From Shewanella frigidimarina (GTDB taxonomy: Bacteria; Pseudomonadota; Gammaproteobacteria; Enterobacterales; Shewanellaceae): a DNA stretch of 64,000 nt. Position numbers and translations under genes: made by a program. Positions within the stretch are counted from its first letter, which is position 1. Every line of letters begins with the position of its first letter. The notes below the pieces were generated by a model. It searched no databases. It was not told the origin of the DNA and saw only the letters and a list, made by a program, of their open reading frames with translations. This document shows positions 36,313 through 47,678 of this stretch, piece after piece. The stretch covers positions 620,001-684,000 of the forward strand of contig NZ_RKKE01000001.1 in assembly GCF_003797125.1 (NCBI RefSeq). Reading direction: 5' to 3'.

Positions 36313-37332
36313 CTACATTGCTAAAACACGAATTTGCTCGCCATCGCTCACCAGTAAACCAGCGGCGATTTCAGGGCTGAGCACAACATTGTCGTGTTCA
36401 TCAGAGACCAACAATTTAGCTGCTGACGCACGATAATCAGCAAGCGAGGTGTTGGAAATAATAAAATGATGATCGGCATGTGGCATCTTGCCAACTGAAA
36501 CGGTCAATAAACGGCTCTTTTTCACTGAGCGGATCTCAGCTAGTGCACATTCAACCGTTGGGCCGCCATCAAAAATATCGACATAATTACGGAACTTAAA
36601 ACCCTCTGCTTGTAATAAACGCAATGCTGGCTTGGTGTTTTTATGCACTTCACCAATCACTTTTTGGGCTTTTTTAGGCAACATGCAAACATAAACGGGG
36701 TTTCGCGGCATCATTTCGGCCATAAAGGCTTTTTTGCCTAAACCAGACAAGTAGTCAGCTTCAACAAAATCGATACCTAAAAAGTGATGTTGTAACCATT
36801 CATAAAACGGCGAGTCACCATGATCATCACTCACACCACGCATTTCAGCAATAACGGTATCGCCAAAGCGCTCAGGATGCTGTGCTAATAATAAAAAGCG
36901 CGAGCGTGATAACATGCGGCCGTTGTTGCCTTTGCGATATCCGTCTTTTAAAAACAGGGTGCACACTTCTGCTGCGCCAGTGTAGTCGTGGCATAATGTG
37001 AGGGTTTCAACTTCATTGCGAACAGAAATTTGCTGAGAATGATAGACCTCAGTACCTAAACGGTAATGATAAAAAGCATCTTGCATGCCGACGGCGGCTT
37101 CAATACCACAGGTACCGACAACTTCATTGGTCTTTGTATCTTCAAGCACCATTAAATAACCTTCGTCAAAAGGTTTATCAATTTGCTTGATAAAAGATGC
37201 CTCTGCCCTAGCAATCTTCGAACGCAGTAACTCTTCGTTAACTGGTAAAGATGTAAAACCGTGGCCTGACTCAACTGCGATACCATAAAGTGCATCGTAA
37301 TCACTTGCACGGATAGGACGTATGATTAACAT
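36313..37332 (-). CDS. astA: Arginine N-succinyltransferase
   Basis: A 339-residue acyltransferase of the AstA/AruG type, related to the GNAT fold (LIIRPIRASDYDALYGIAVE at the start; FLKDGYRKGNNGRMLSRSRF in the middle). It transfers succinyl from succinyl-CoA to arginine, the entry step of the AST pathway. The start at 37332 has AGGAGA at a normal distance; a longer frame to 37377 has no support. astD follows after nine bases and astC lies upstream. Confidence 0.93.
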   Translation of the reverse strand: MLIIRPIRASDYDALYGIAVESGHGFTSLPVNEELLRSKIARAEASFIKQIDKPFDEGYLMVLEDTKTNEVVGTCGIEAAVGMQDAFYHYRLGTEVYHSQQISVRNEVETLTLCHDYTGAAEVCTLFLKDGYRKGNNGRMLSRSRFLLLAQHPERFGDTVIAEMRGVSDDHGDSPFYEWLQHHFLGIDFVEADYLSGLGKKAFMAEMMPRNPVYVCMLPKKAQKVIGEVHKNTKPALRLLQAEGFKFRNYVDIFDGGPTVECALAEIRSVKKSRLLTVSVGKMPHADHHFIISNTSLADYRASAAKLLVSDEHDNVVLSPEIAAGLLVSDGEQIRVLAM

Positions 37333-37449
37333 CTTAATCTCCTCATTGCGCCATAAGCGAACCGCGCTGAAATACATTTCAACGCGTATTCACCCAATTG
37401 GCGTACCCAAACAAATTAGTGCAAGCTAAGCCTGCACTAAATTTGCAAA

Positions 37450-39002
<1,553 letters not shown>

Positions 39003-40145
39003 TTAAAGTAAATCAAGCTTCCGAAAATTTTGGCCTTTAAGCCTAATCAGTTCTTGCGCCGAAAACTGATAATAATCAAACATAATACGTTTCTCTTGTG
39101 GATCGATTTGTTGTTGCTCTTCTAACAAAAGCACTTTGGCATAACAACTAGCCTTAGCCACAATGGCGGCATGGGCTGATAGCTCTGTAAAGTGGTAATC
39201 GTGGTCTAACTCTTTTAACACTTGTGTAATCGGGGAATCATCAAATTTCAGTAAACTCAATAGTTGCCAATTTAAACGGTGGCTATGGAGTAATACTTGC
39301 CCCAATACTTCCTCGGCAGGAAAGTCTGTTGCCATAATGGCATCGTAAACTTGTTTTTCTCGGCTATGGCTTGCCTCTCGTAACCAAGTCCCCCAAGTGT
39401 TATCAAATATACGCCCACTTTGGCTCAATATAATCGAGGTAGAAAATTGGTACATTAACGCACAGCTATAAGCCAAACCAGGCTCTTCATTATGTAACTC
39501 TGCTAAGGTTTGCGCTGCTATGGCACTTACCATGCTGTAACGCCAAAGCTTGCGGGTGATCCATAATAAGTTAGCGTTACCTGAAGGTAACCAGTTACGT
39601 AAACAAAAATAAGGGATCAACAAACGTAAATTTTCAATACCAATGTAGTTAAGCACTAGCTTAATGTCGGTCACTTGAACATCGCCATGTTTAGGGCGGC
39701 GGTGACGAGATGCTGGACTATTAATTAAATTGATTAAATCACGTGATAACCAGTTAATACTTTCGATAATCGGTCGAAGTCGATTAATGTTCAGATCTGG
39801 GTGTAATAAAAGGTCTAACAATAAAATTTGATTTTCGCTAATTGCTGATGCTTCTAATATCATTTGAGGATGAGCTAATTGATGCTCTATCGCATTATTA
39901 ACTGTATGAATTAACAGTGCGGATACCTCAACATATACACTTTTCTCTTTTGCTTGTTTCTCAAGACGCATTTTTAATGCTTTACGCTCAATATCAAGTT
40001 TATTAGCGCTCTCTTCTAATTCTGCGCTCAACTCATCAGGCATAGCATTAGCTTTATGCTTACCCACTATAAGTTGTTTATAGAGTCGGCGCTCAATCTC
40101 AATGACTTTTCCGGGCCGAACTCCACCTGCTATTGATATTGCCAC
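39003..40145 (-). CDS. HDOD domain protein
   Basis: A 380-residue protein. After an N-terminal charged helical part (about 30-70, coiled-coil-like) comes an HDOD domain (about 90-330), an HD-related fold without clear metal-binding HD pair; LRPIIESINWLSRDLINLINSP and GIENLRLLIPYFCL are typical. HDOD proteins are linked to signalling, but a reaction is not known. GTG at 40145 is the likely start (AAAAGG eight bases upstream). It is a lone gene between the ast cluster and the S9 peptidase. Confidence 0.8.
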   Translation of the reverse strand: MAISIAGGVRPGKVIEIERRLYKQLIVGKHKANAMPDELSAELEESANKLDIERKALKMRLEKQAKEKSVYVEVSALLIHTVNNAIEHQLAHPQMILEASAISENQILLLDLLLHPDLNINRLRPIIESINWLSRDLINLINSPASRHRRPKHGDVQVTDIKLVLNYIGIENLRLLIPYFCLRNWLPSGNANLLWITRKLWRYSMVSAIAAQTLAELHNEEPGLAYSCALMYQFSTSIILSQSGRIFDNTWGTWLREASHSREKQVYDAIMATDFPAEEVLGQVLLHSHRLNWQLLSLLKFDDSPITQVLKELDHDYHFTELSAHAAIVAKASCYAKVLLLEEQQQIDPQEKRIMFDYYQFSAQELIRLKGQNFRKLDLL

Positions 40146-40181
40146 TCACATTGCCTTTTACAGTTTTCATCACTTAGTCAT

Positions 40182-40212
40182 AAAAATTAAGGCTTCTCAA
40201 AGGAAGCCTTAA
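40182..40212 (-). terminator. Terminator after the S9 peptidase gene
   Basis: TTAAGGCTTC (40187-40196) pairs exactly with GAAGCCTTAA (40203-40212); on the minus strand a T run follows the stem (40182-40186). Confidence 0.75.
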
Positions 40213-40247
40213 TAGATATTTATTTGTTTTTTTTAACTCAGAGCCGA

Positions 40248-42737
40248 TTACTTCAATTCTTGTTCAAACAGTTTATAAATACGACGATACTGATCTAACC
40301 AACTTGAAGGTTGCTTAAATCCATGCGGTTCGACAGGATAGATTGCCGTTTCAAACATCGGCTTTTCTAATTCAATAAGCCGTTGCACCATGCGCACACT
40401 GTCTTGGAAAAACACGTTGTCATCTAACACACCACTCATGATCAATAGTGGTTTCTGTAACCCCTGAGCATGCTCTATTGGTGAGCTACGCTCATAAGCG
40501 ATAGGATCGACGTCAGGCGTATTTAAAATATTAGAGGTATAAGGTGCATTATAATGTGCCCAATCAGCTACAGGGCGCAATGCGGCTCCTGCTTGGAACA
40601 ACTCAGGCTCATTGAATAACGCCATAAAGGTAAGGAAACCACCGTACGAACCACCATAAGTGCCCACACGCTGTGCATCCACGTTAGTATTACTTGCCAT
40701 CCATGCTACACCATCTTTTAAATCTTCAACTTCAGGATGCCCCATGTTGCGATACACAGCGGTTCGCCAATCACGGCCATAACCTTTTGAACCACGGTAA
40801 TCCATGTCCATCACTACATAACCTTGTTGGGTTAGGAGGTTATGGAACATGAACTCACGAAAATACCCCGAGAAACCATAATGAGCATTTTGTAAATATC
40901 CAGCACCATGGTTAAACACTACAGCAGGATATTTGTCTGCTTGGGTAGCATCATAACCTTGAGGCAAATAAACCCGCGCATAAATGTTTCCCGCCCCATG
41001 GCTTGAAGGAACCGTCACTATCTGCGGTGTTTGCCAAGGATATAGTGTAAATTCAGGGCTAGTATAATGCGTTAATTGGCTCATTTTTCCGCCAATAGGT
41101 TGAATGTACAGTTCATCAGGGTGAACAGCAGATGAAGCCGTTAGTAACAATGATTGTCCATCAGGGCTCAAATTGTAATCCAATGTGCCCATCCACTGAG
41201 TCAGTTGCTCTGTTTTACCTGTGGCAATCTCTACACGGTAAACATTGTAGCTACCTGGATGGTCTTTATTAGCACGATAATAAAAGTGTTTTGCGTCGGT
41301 TGATAACGTCACATTATCAACCACAAATTTGCCATTGGTAAGAGCGACTACTTTGCCAGCTGCCGTTTTAGTATAGAGCTGAGAAAAACCAGACTCTTCG
41401 GATAAGTAGTAAATGCTATCTGTACCAGTTATCCAACCAAATTGATTAAAATTATAGTTTACCCAGGCATCGTCATGTAACCGATGTTCGGTTGTTAGTT
41501 TACCTTTTTGAAGGTCGACACTGGCGATCCAGCGATCTTTGTTGTCAACGGCTTCCAGCATCACTAATAATTTATCATCAGACTCATGCCACTGAATTGC
41601 GCTTTGGCTCCACTCCCAATCTTGCATTAACTGTACTAAACGCGGGGCTTTTTCACTTTTATAGCTTTTGCCTTGGGCCTTAGCATTTTCAGTTTTGACA
41701 CTCGCCAATACGTCTTGATCAAAACCAGTTAGACCTTCGATGGTAATGTCTTTTTTATTGTGTTCAATAAGGTCGAGTAGCACTAAACGTTGACCTGGAA
41801 AAGCGTCTTCTGCAACACGTGAACGTGCTGGCACAGGATCGACATAACCTTCTTGGCCCAAATAATTCGGCATAATGTCGTGTTCTGCACGCCAATCATA
41901 ATTTTTGTCCGTTAAGGCCAATATCACATAACGTCCATCAGGCGACAGGCTCATTTCTGAAACCACTTCAGCATCACCTAAATACCAAGGTTTAGCTGAA
42001 AAAGTAGGATCGGCTTTAGCCAATGAATCTCGGTATTCATCACGTGTGACACTGTTGTCATGTTCCATGGCAACATATTGAATAAGTCTATGCTGTTGCT
42101 TAGCAATAAAGCTGCTTGGCTGCTGCGTCGTTTTAGGTTCGTTTTCCATTTGGATTTCGGCAATTTGTTCTACTAGGCCGCTAGACTGGTGTACACGAAA
42201 AATATTATTACCTTGCCAGAATGCAAGGTCGCCACCATTTAAAAAACGTACGCTATTAATCGCATCATTTTGACGAGTAATTTGCTTTATTTCACTGTTT
42301 AATAAATTTTTTACAAATACGTTACCTTGATAAATATAGGCTTTTTGAGTCTTGGCCTGATCCAATACACCATTACGCTGATCGGCAAGGTGCAACTGAT
42401 TAAGTGCAAGCTTGTTTGCCTCGGACTGTCCAATAGCTTGTTGATAAAAATCACGGACCGGAGATTGATGTGCTTGGCGACTGAAATATACCGATTGACT
42501 GTCATCGCTCCAATAAGCTCCTTGAGCAAAAATTCCCATCCAATCTGGATTGGCCATAATTTGATTAAGTGTCAACGGTTGCTGGGCTTTTGGAGGCTGT
42601 GCTAATGGCACGGTCAACGTTGTTGCACTCGGCGCTGCGATAACCATTGTATCGTCATGTTTGGCCGTGGCAGCACAACCACTTATCATTGCCAAAGAAA
42701 GTGCGCTCACCGCAAAGTTTCGCATAAAGCTTGTCAT
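40248..42737 (-). CDS. S9 family peptidase (dipeptidyl aminopeptidase type), lipoprotein
   Basis: An 829-residue protein. The N-terminus MRNFAVSALSLAMISGCAAT gives a lipobox (ISGC, Cys at about 21), so it should be a lipoprotein. A beta-propeller-like middle part (about 150-570) is followed by an alpha/beta hydrolase domain with the serine nucleophile in TYGGSYGGFLT and the late His in VEPHGFKQ. The pattern is that of dipeptidyl peptidase IV/prolyl oligopeptidase relatives. It would digest peptides at the cell envelope. It stands alone with its own terminator. Confidence 0.9.
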   Translation of the reverse strand: MTSFMRNFAVSALSLAMISGCAATAKHDDTMVIAAPSATTLTVPLAQPPKAQQPLTLNQIMANPDWMGIFAQGAYWSDDSQSVYFSRQAHQSPVRDFYQQAIGQSEANKLALNQLHLADQRNGVLDQAKTQKAYIYQGNVFVKNLLNSEIKQITRQNDAINSVRFLNGGDLAFWQGNNIFRVHQSSGLVEQIAEIQMENEPKTTQQPSSFIAKQQHRLIQYVAMEHDNSVTRDEYRDSLAKADPTFSAKPWYLGDAEVVSEMSLSPDGRYVILALTDKNYDWRAEHDIMPNYLGQEGYVDPVPARSRVAEDAFPGQRLVLLDLIEHNKKDITIEGLTGFDQDVLASVKTENAKAQGKSYKSEKAPRLVQLMQDWEWSQSAIQWHESDDKLLVMLEAVDNKDRWIASVDLQKGKLTTEHRLHDDAWVNYNFNQFGWITGTDSIYYLSEESGFSQLYTKTAAGKVVALTNGKFVVDNVTLSTDAKHFYYRANKDHPGSYNVYRVEIATGKTEQLTQWMGTLDYNLSPDGQSLLLTASSAVHPDELYIQPIGGKMSQLTHYTSPEFTLYPWQTPQIVTVPSSHGAGNIYARVYLPQGYDATQADKYPAVVFNHGAGYLQNAHYGFSGYFREFMFHNLLTQQGYVVMDMDYRGSKGYGRDWRTAVYRNMGHPEVEDLKDGVAWMASNTNVDAQRVGTYGGSYGGFLTFMALFNEPELFQAGAALRPVADWAHYNAPYTSNILNTPDVDPIAYERSSPIEHAQGLQKPLLIMSGVLDDNVFFQDSVRMVQRLIELEKPMFETAIYPVEPHGFKQPSSWLDQYRRIYKLFEQELK

Positions 42738-42865
42738 GGTTATCCCTTTTATTATTTTAAGCGCTATTTATAGCACAAATAGACGCGAGAATTTAGCCAG
42801 ATTAGTTGCAGAAGTTGTAACAGAATACGTGATAATGAACCCGAAGATATAAATTCGAAAACGCT

Positions 42866-43435
42866 TTATAAATACAAAAAGTTATCCAAAAGTTCATGGC
42901 CTTGCTGAGTCAAAATAGATTCAGGATGAAACTGGACGCTGTAAATACGTAACGCGTCATGGCTCATCGCCATAATTTCACGGCCATAAATTGGGTCATC
43001 AAACCACGCATCCAGACTAAAGCCATGAGGTACATGGTTAATCAACAATGAATGATAACGAGTAACCTGCAGAGGTAATGCTAATTGACGGAATAATCCC
43101 TGTTGATTATGTTCAATCAAGCTGATTTTACCGTGCATAACACGTTTTGCACGCACAACATCAACACCAAACACTTGTGCGATAGCTTGATGTCCTAAAC
43201 ACACACCAAGAATAGGAATTTTACCGGCAAAATGTTTAATAGCTGCAAGTGAAATACCCGCTTCATTAGGAGTGCATGGACCAGGAGAAATAATCAAATG
43301 TGTAGGTGCTAAAGCTTCAATTTGTTCAATGCTGATTTCATCATTACGTTTAACCAGTATCTCTTGCCCCAGAGCTTGGAAGTACTGAACTAAGTTAAAC
43401 GTAAAAGAATCATAATTATCAATCATCAACAACAT
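42866..43435 (-). CDS. pabA: Aminodeoxychorismate/anthranilate synthase component II (glutamine amidotransferase)
   Basis: A 189-residue class I glutamine amidotransferase. The nucleophile Cys is in [11 protein letters not shown] and the His/Glu in VQFHPES. It supplies ammonia to PabB for p-aminobenzoate or to TrpE. TrpG and PabA are hard to tell apart; pabA is preferred because it is alone, near astC as in Enterobacteria, and not in a trp cluster. The ATG at 43435 matches the family start [12 protein letters not shown]; a longer frame reaches 43471. Confidence 0.9.
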   Translation of the reverse strand: MLLMIDNYDSFTFNLVQYFQALGQEILVKRNDEISIEQIEALAPTHLIISPGPCTPNEAGISLAAIKHFAGKIPILGVCLGHQAIAQVFGVDVVRAKRVMHGKISLIEHNQQGLFRQLALPLQVTRYHSLLINHVPHGFSLDAWFDDPIYGREIMAMSHDALRIYSVQFHPESILTQQGHELLDNFLYL

Positions 43436-43484
43436 TATGGGTTCCAGTTGCGCTATAAATGTTTGTAGCACATCAATTTTAGCT

Positions 43485-43513
43485 TAAAAAAAACCAGCCT
43501 TGCGACTGGTTTT
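43485..43513 (-). terminator. Terminator after sspB
   Basis: AAAACCAG/CTGGTTTT (43490-43497/43506-43513) with an eight-base loop; on the minus strand a T run follows. Confidence 0.75.
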
Positions 43514-43532
43514 ATGTAATGTTAACTAACCG

Positions 43533-44003
43533 CTACTTCACCACAGTTAAATGGTTTTTACGCTTAGTTTTATCATCAGGCTTTGTCGATTTAGACGATG
43601 GTGCCAATGTCGAAGTGTCATCAACAGATTTCATTGATGGCGGTACAGATGATAACTCATCATGTTCACCTTCGATCATATATGCATCTTCCATATCAAA
43701 CACCGTGCCAGCACCGTTTTCACGAGCGTAAATGGCCACGATCGATGCCATAGGCAAAAACACATTCTGTGGTACACCACCAAAACGTGCATTAAACTCT
43801 ACTGCATCATTAGACATGTGAAGATTAGCCACCGCTCCGGTTGCAATATTCAAGACGATTTGACCGTCTTTGACAAATTGCTGCGGAACCTGCGTACCGT
43901 TAACAAATGCATCCACGACTACGTGTGGCGTCAAATGGTTATCCATCAACCACTCATAGTAAGCACGCAACAAATATGGACGATTAGCTGTTATTGGTTT
44001 CAT
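43533..44003 (-). CDS. sspB: ClpXP protease specificity-enhancing factor SspB
   Basis: A 156-residue adaptor with a conserved tag-binding domain (about 1-110: RPYLLRAYYEWLMDN, VNGTQVPQQF, NARFGGVP, IYARENGAG) and a flexible tail ending in a basic, hydrophobic patch (KNHLTVVK) that docks on ClpX. It delivers ssrA-tagged proteins to ClpXP. The ATG overlaps the sspA stop by one base, so translation is coupled. Confidence 0.95.
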   Translation of the reverse strand: MKPITANRPYLLRAYYEWLMDNHLTPHVVVDAFVNGTQVPQQFVKDGQIVLNIATGAVANLHMSNDAVEFNARFGGVPQNVFLPMASIVAIYARENGAGTVFDMEDAYMIEGEHDELSSVPPSMKSVDDTSTLAPSSKSTKPDDKTKRKNHLTVVK

Positions 44004-44632
44004 TACATGCCCATGCGCATTTCGCGCTCAGCCTCAGTTAACGATGCCTTAAATGATTCACGTTCAAAAATACGTGTCATGTAAGCACTGATATCTTTCG
44101 ATGTACGTGGGTCTAAGTGAATGCCTAATACTGGTAGACGCCACAATAATGGGCCTAAGTAGCAATCAGATAAACCAAACTCTTCGCTCATGAAGTATGG
44201 CATTTCAGCAAATACTGGCGCTAAAGCAATTAAGCTTTCCATTAACTCTTTACGCGCTGCATCAGCCTTTTCACCTTTACGGATACGCTCTACAAGCGCA
44301 TACCAATCGGTGTCGATTCTATGCATCATTAAACGGCTTTGGCCGCGAGATACCGGATATACAGGCATTAATGGAGGATGTGGAAAACGCTCATCCAAAT
44401 ATTCCATAATAATGCGTGATTCGTACAACACTAGTTCACGATCAACTAAAGTCGGTACAGAGTTGTATGGATTTACTTCAAGTAAATCTTCAGGCATTTC
44501 ACTTGGGTCTACCTGTAAAACATCAACGGTAACCCCTTTTTCAGCCAATACGATACGTACTTGGTGACTATATAAATCATCGGCACCAGAAAAAAGTGTC
44601 ATGATAGAGCGCTTGTTGGCAGCAACAGCCAT
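44003..44632 (-). CDS. sspA: Stringent starvation protein A
   Basis: A 209-residue GST-fold protein with no catalytic glutathione site, of the SspA type (MTLFSGADDLYSHQVRIVLAEKG, NPYNSVPTLVDRELVLYES, YLDERFPHPP). SspA binds RNA polymerase and affects stationary-phase transcription. It follows petC after a terminator and overlaps sspB by one base; the order petABC-sspAB is typical of Shewanella and relatives. Confidence 0.95.
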   Translation of the reverse strand: MAVAANKRSIMTLFSGADDLYSHQVRIVLAEKGVTVDVLQVDPSEMPEDLLEVNPYNSVPTLVDRELVLYESRIIMEYLDERFPHPPLMPVYPVSRGQSRLMMHRIDTDWYALVERIRKGEKADAARKELMESLIALAPVFAEMPYFMSEEFGLSDCYLGPLLWRLPVLGIHLDPRTSKDISAYMTRIFERESFKASLTEAEREMRMGM

Positions 44633-44658
44633 TGATACCCTCCAGAATCTAGAAAAAA

Positions 44659-44689
44659 CAAAACAAACGAGGGGCTAAGCCCCCCGTTT
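44659..44689 (-). terminator. Terminator after petABC
   Basis: AAACGAGGGGCT (44665-44676) pairs with AGCCCCCCGTTT (44678-44689) with one mismatch; the minus-strand tail is T-rich. Confidence 0.75.
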
Positions 44690-44727
44690 ACAAAATGCGG
44701 ATAATGTATATTAACCGTTATTGATGG

Positions 44728-45462
44728 CTAGTGCACATCTTTCCAGTATTCTTTCTTCAACAAATAAGCAATGATGAAGAAAATAAACAAGAATCCAAGT
44801 ACCCACCAACCTAAAGCTTCACGCTCTAACTGAACTGGTTCAGCTGAATAAACTAAGAAACCCGTGATATCACGAACGACTTGGTCGTATTCTTCTGCCG
44901 TCAATTTGCCACCTGTGGTAACAAGATTACCATCTTTATCTTTTACAAGAGATGCATTACCAGCTTCATCTTTCGTAACAGTAGCAAGACCTTGTAAGTC
45001 TTGTAAAACATGTGGCATACCCACTGATGGGAACACTGTGTTGTTCACACCAAATGGACGAGTCTCATCTAAGTAGAAACCTTTTAGGTATGAAAATACC
45101 CAATCAGCACCACGAACACGAGCAACCAACGTTAAATCAGGAGGCGCAGCACCAAACCATTTAGCGGCATCTGGAGTAGGAATAGCGTTTTCCATTAAAT
45201 CACCGATTTTTGCACCGGTGAACATGTACTTGTTACGCATATCATCGTTAGAGATGCCTAAATCAGTTGCAACACGCTCGTAGCGTTGGTATTGAGTGCT
45301 GTGACAACCAGAGCAATAGTGTTGGAATGAATCCAAACCACGCTCTAATGACGCTTTATCATGCAAATCAACGTTAGCACTTTCTAAGTGAACACTATGT
45401 CCACTTGCTGCCATTGCGAGAGATGGCAGCAATGTAACTAATGCAATTAATAACTTTTTCAT
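44728..45462 (-). CDS. petC: Cytochrome c1 of the bc1 complex
   Basis: A 244-residue protein with a signal peptide (about 1-19), a covalent heme site CSGCH (Cys50, Cys53, His54), and a C-terminal membrane anchor (about 215-235, WWVLGFLFIFFIIAYLL). It takes electrons from the Rieske protein and passes them to periplasmic cytochrome c. The start overlaps the petB stop by one base. Confidence 0.95.
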   Translation of the reverse strand: MKKLLIALVTLLPSLAMAASGHSVHLESANVDLHDKASLERGLDSFQHYCSGCHSTQYQRYERVATDLGISNDDMRNKYMFTGAKIGDLMENAIPTPDAAKWFGAAPPDLTLVARVRGADWVFSYLKGFYLDETRPFGVNNTVFPSVGMPHVLQDLQGLATVTKDEAGNASLVKDKDGNLVTTGGKLTAEEYDQVVRDITGFLVYSAEPVQLEREALGWWVLGFLFIFFIIAYLLKKEYWKDVH

Positions 45463-46676
45463 TAGTGTGTCACCCTCGTTGGGACTTCTTTTGTTTTCTC
45501 ATTCTTACTGTAAACCCATAAGGCTACGAAGAAAGCAAAGTAAGTGAAAGTGAATACACGTGCCGCAATAGTTAGCTCAGGTGTTGCAGGAACTACACCT
45601 AAATATCCTAAAATAATGAACGACACAGTAAATTGTGCAATGTTGATCTTGTGGATCATGCTGCGATAGCGAATAGACTTCACTTTACAACGATCAAGCC
45701 AAGGCAGTAGGAATAACACTGCAATTGACAGACCCATACCAATAACGCCCACTAATTTATCAGGGATAGCACGTAAAATGGCATAAAAAGGTGTGAAGTA
45801 CCAAACTGGCGCAATGTGTTCAGGTGTTTTCATTGGATTAGCCGCTTCAAAGTTTGGCTTTTCAAGGAAATATCCACCGCCTTCAGGCATGAAGAACAAC
45901 ACATAACAGAACACGATTAAGAACCCAGCGACACCCATAATATCTTTTACAGTGTAGTAAGGGTGGAATGGAATACCATCAATAGGCCATCCGTTCTCAT
46001 CTTTGTTCTTTTTAATTTCAACACCATCAGGGTTATTCGAGCCCACTTCATGCAAGGCGATTAGGTGTAAGAACACCAATACAACCAATACAAGTGGTAG
46101 CGCAATAACGTGCAATGCGAAGAAACGGTTTAGTGTTGCACCTGAAATAACGTAATCACCACGGATCCACAATGTTAGGTCATCACCAATAACAGGAATG
46201 GCACCAAACAAAGAGATAATCACCTGCGCACCCCAGTAAGACATTTGTCCCCAAGGTAGTAAGTAACCCATAAATGCTTCAGCCATCAGCACAAGGAATA
46301 TCAACATACCAAACAGCCATAATAGCTCTCTTGGTTTTTGATAAGAACCGTAAATTAACCCACGGAACATGTGCATATAGATGACAAAGAAAAATGCCGA
46401 TGCACCTGTAGAGTGCATGTAACGTAGCAACCAACCGTAATCAACATCACGCATGATGTACTCAACAGAAGCGAACGCGCCTTCTGCTGTTGGTACGTAA
46501 TTCATGGTTAACCAAATACCAGTTAGTAATTGGTTAACTAAAACTAATAGCGCTAATGAACCAAAGAAATACCAAAAGTTAAAATTCTTTGGTGTCGCAT
46601 ACTGTCCAACATGACGGTTGTATGTAGCCGTCATTGGGATGCGAGCATCAATCCAATCAATAATATTCTTAACCAT
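45462..46676 (-). CDS. petB: Cytochrome b of the bc1 complex
   Basis: A 404-residue polytopic protein. The two pairs of heme-ligating His lie in the second and fourth helices (LLRYMHSTGASAFF ... HMFRGL; RFFALHVIALP ... HLIALHEVG), and the Qo-site PEW-type motif appears as PVWYFTPFYAILR. It oxidises ubiquinol and pumps protons by the Q cycle. It overlaps petA and petC by one base on each side. Confidence 0.96.
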   Translation of the reverse strand: MVKNIIDWIDARIPMTATYNRHVGQYATPKNFNFWYFFGSLALLVLVNQLLTGIWLTMNYVPTAEGAFASVEYIMRDVDYGWLLRYMHSTGASAFFFVIYMHMFRGLIYGSYQKPRELLWLFGMLIFLVLMAEAFMGYLLPWGQMSYWGAQVIISLFGAIPVIGDDLTLWIRGDYVISGATLNRFFALHVIALPLVLVVLVFLHLIALHEVGSNNPDGVEIKKNKDENGWPIDGIPFHPYYTVKDIMGVAGFLIVFCYVLFFMPEGGGYFLEKPNFEAANPMKTPEHIAPVWYFTPFYAILRAIPDKLVGVIGMGLSIAVLFLLPWLDRCKVKSIRYRSMIHKINIAQFTVSFIILGYLGVVPATPELTIAARVFTFTYFAFFVALWVYSKNEKTKEVPTRVTH

Positions 46677-47266
46677 TACGCCGCTCCTGTATCTACACCG
46701 ATGATAACGTTGGCATCATCGACATATTTGTGCGGTGGGATCACTAAGTTTAGTGGTGCTGGAACACCCTGGAATACACGACCAGCCATGTCAAATTTAG
46801 AACCATGACAAGGACAGAAGAAACCAGAAGCTACACCTTCAACCTGCTCACCGAATGAATCAGGCAGATAAGTTGGTGAACAACCTAAGTGAGTACAGAT
46901 ACCGACTGCAATAAAAAATTCAGGCTTAATAGAACGCGCAGGGTTAGTTGCATATTCTGGTTGCTGCATTTCTTCTGAAGCAGGATCGCGTAATTTGCTG
47001 TCTAATGTTTTAAGATTATTTAGCACAGCTTCTGTACGACGAACGACCCAAACCGGTTTTCCGCGCCATTCGACACGAATTAACTGACCTGGTTCTACTT
47101 TACTAATATTTACTTCGACCGGCGCACCTGCAGCTTTCGCCTTGGCGCTCGGATTCCATGACTTGATGAAAGGAACCGCTACAGCGACGGCACCAGCACC
47201 ACCTACTACGGCGGTTGCGGCTGTCAGGAATCTGCGACGTCCGGTATCGACTGGCGCATTGCTCAT
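46676..47266 (-). CDS. petA: Rieske iron-sulfur subunit of the bc1 complex
   Basis: A 196-residue protein with the N-terminal twin-arginine-type anchor (TGRRRFLTAATAVVGG), one TM helix, and the [2Fe-2S] ligands CTHLGC and CPCHGS. It shuttles electrons from ubiquinol to cytochrome c1. It is the first gene of petABC, with a leader of about 100 bases that includes a hairpin. Confidence 0.96.
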   Translation of the reverse strand: MSNAPVDTGRRRFLTAATAVVGGAGAVAVAVPFIKSWNPSAKAKAAGAPVEVNISKVEPGQLIRVEWRGKPVWVVRRTEAVLNNLKTLDSKLRDPASEEMQQPEYATNPARSIKPEFFIAVGICTHLGCSPTYLPDSFGEQVEGVASGFFCPCHGSKFDMAGRVFQGVPAPLNLVIPPHKYVDDANVIIGVDTGAA

Positions 47267-47628
47267 CCACTTATCTCCCAGAGGGTGTTGGAATTTTTAT
47301 ATTTCAATACTTTAGCGACCATAAATGGTGAAACGCTAAAATCATAGTTTGAGGCGGTGCTCATTATAGCGAAAAATTAGAACCAGATCATAGTGAAAAC
47401 ACACATCTAAGATGAGGATATTAACATTTTTTTCAAAAACGCTTACAAATCAGTCATCTTAAACAATTAGCAGCAGCTTAATTAGCTGTAAAAAGTCTTA
47501 TAAATACATTTAAAACAATAAATTATTAATCATAAATAATAAAAGACATCGGAAAGATGCATTAATGTGATTTGCGACGACTTTTGGGAAAACAGAATTC
47601 ATACTAAAAACATTATATTACAGGCACA
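47267..47628. promoter_or_regulatory. petABC upstream region with promoter and leader hairpin
   Basis: A minus-strand -10 box TATAAT (47363-47368) lies about 97 bp before petA. Between them is a hairpin: TTTAGCG/CGCTAAA (47311-47317/47334-47340) enclosing ACCAT/ATGGT (47318-47322/47325-47329). A CAGCT/AGCTG inverted repeat lies near 47474-47488. The rest shows nothing recognisable. Confidence 0.5.
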
Positions 47629-47656
47629 AAAAAGCTCGGTAAAAACCGAGCTTTTT
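47629..47656 (-). terminator. Terminator of the tsaE-hflC superoperon
   Basis: AAAAAGCTCGGT/ACCGAGCTTTTT (47629-47640/47645-47656) with an AAAA loop; a perfect 12-bp stem with T runs on both strands, 23 bp after the hflC stop. Confidence 0.85.
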
Positions 47657-47678
47657 AATGCAAAAACATACGCGGGTA

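Noticed and set aside
43662..44567. Plus-strand open frames of 125-140 codons opposite sspA and sspB
   Set aside because: They are antisense shadows of sspA/sspB with improbable protein composition.
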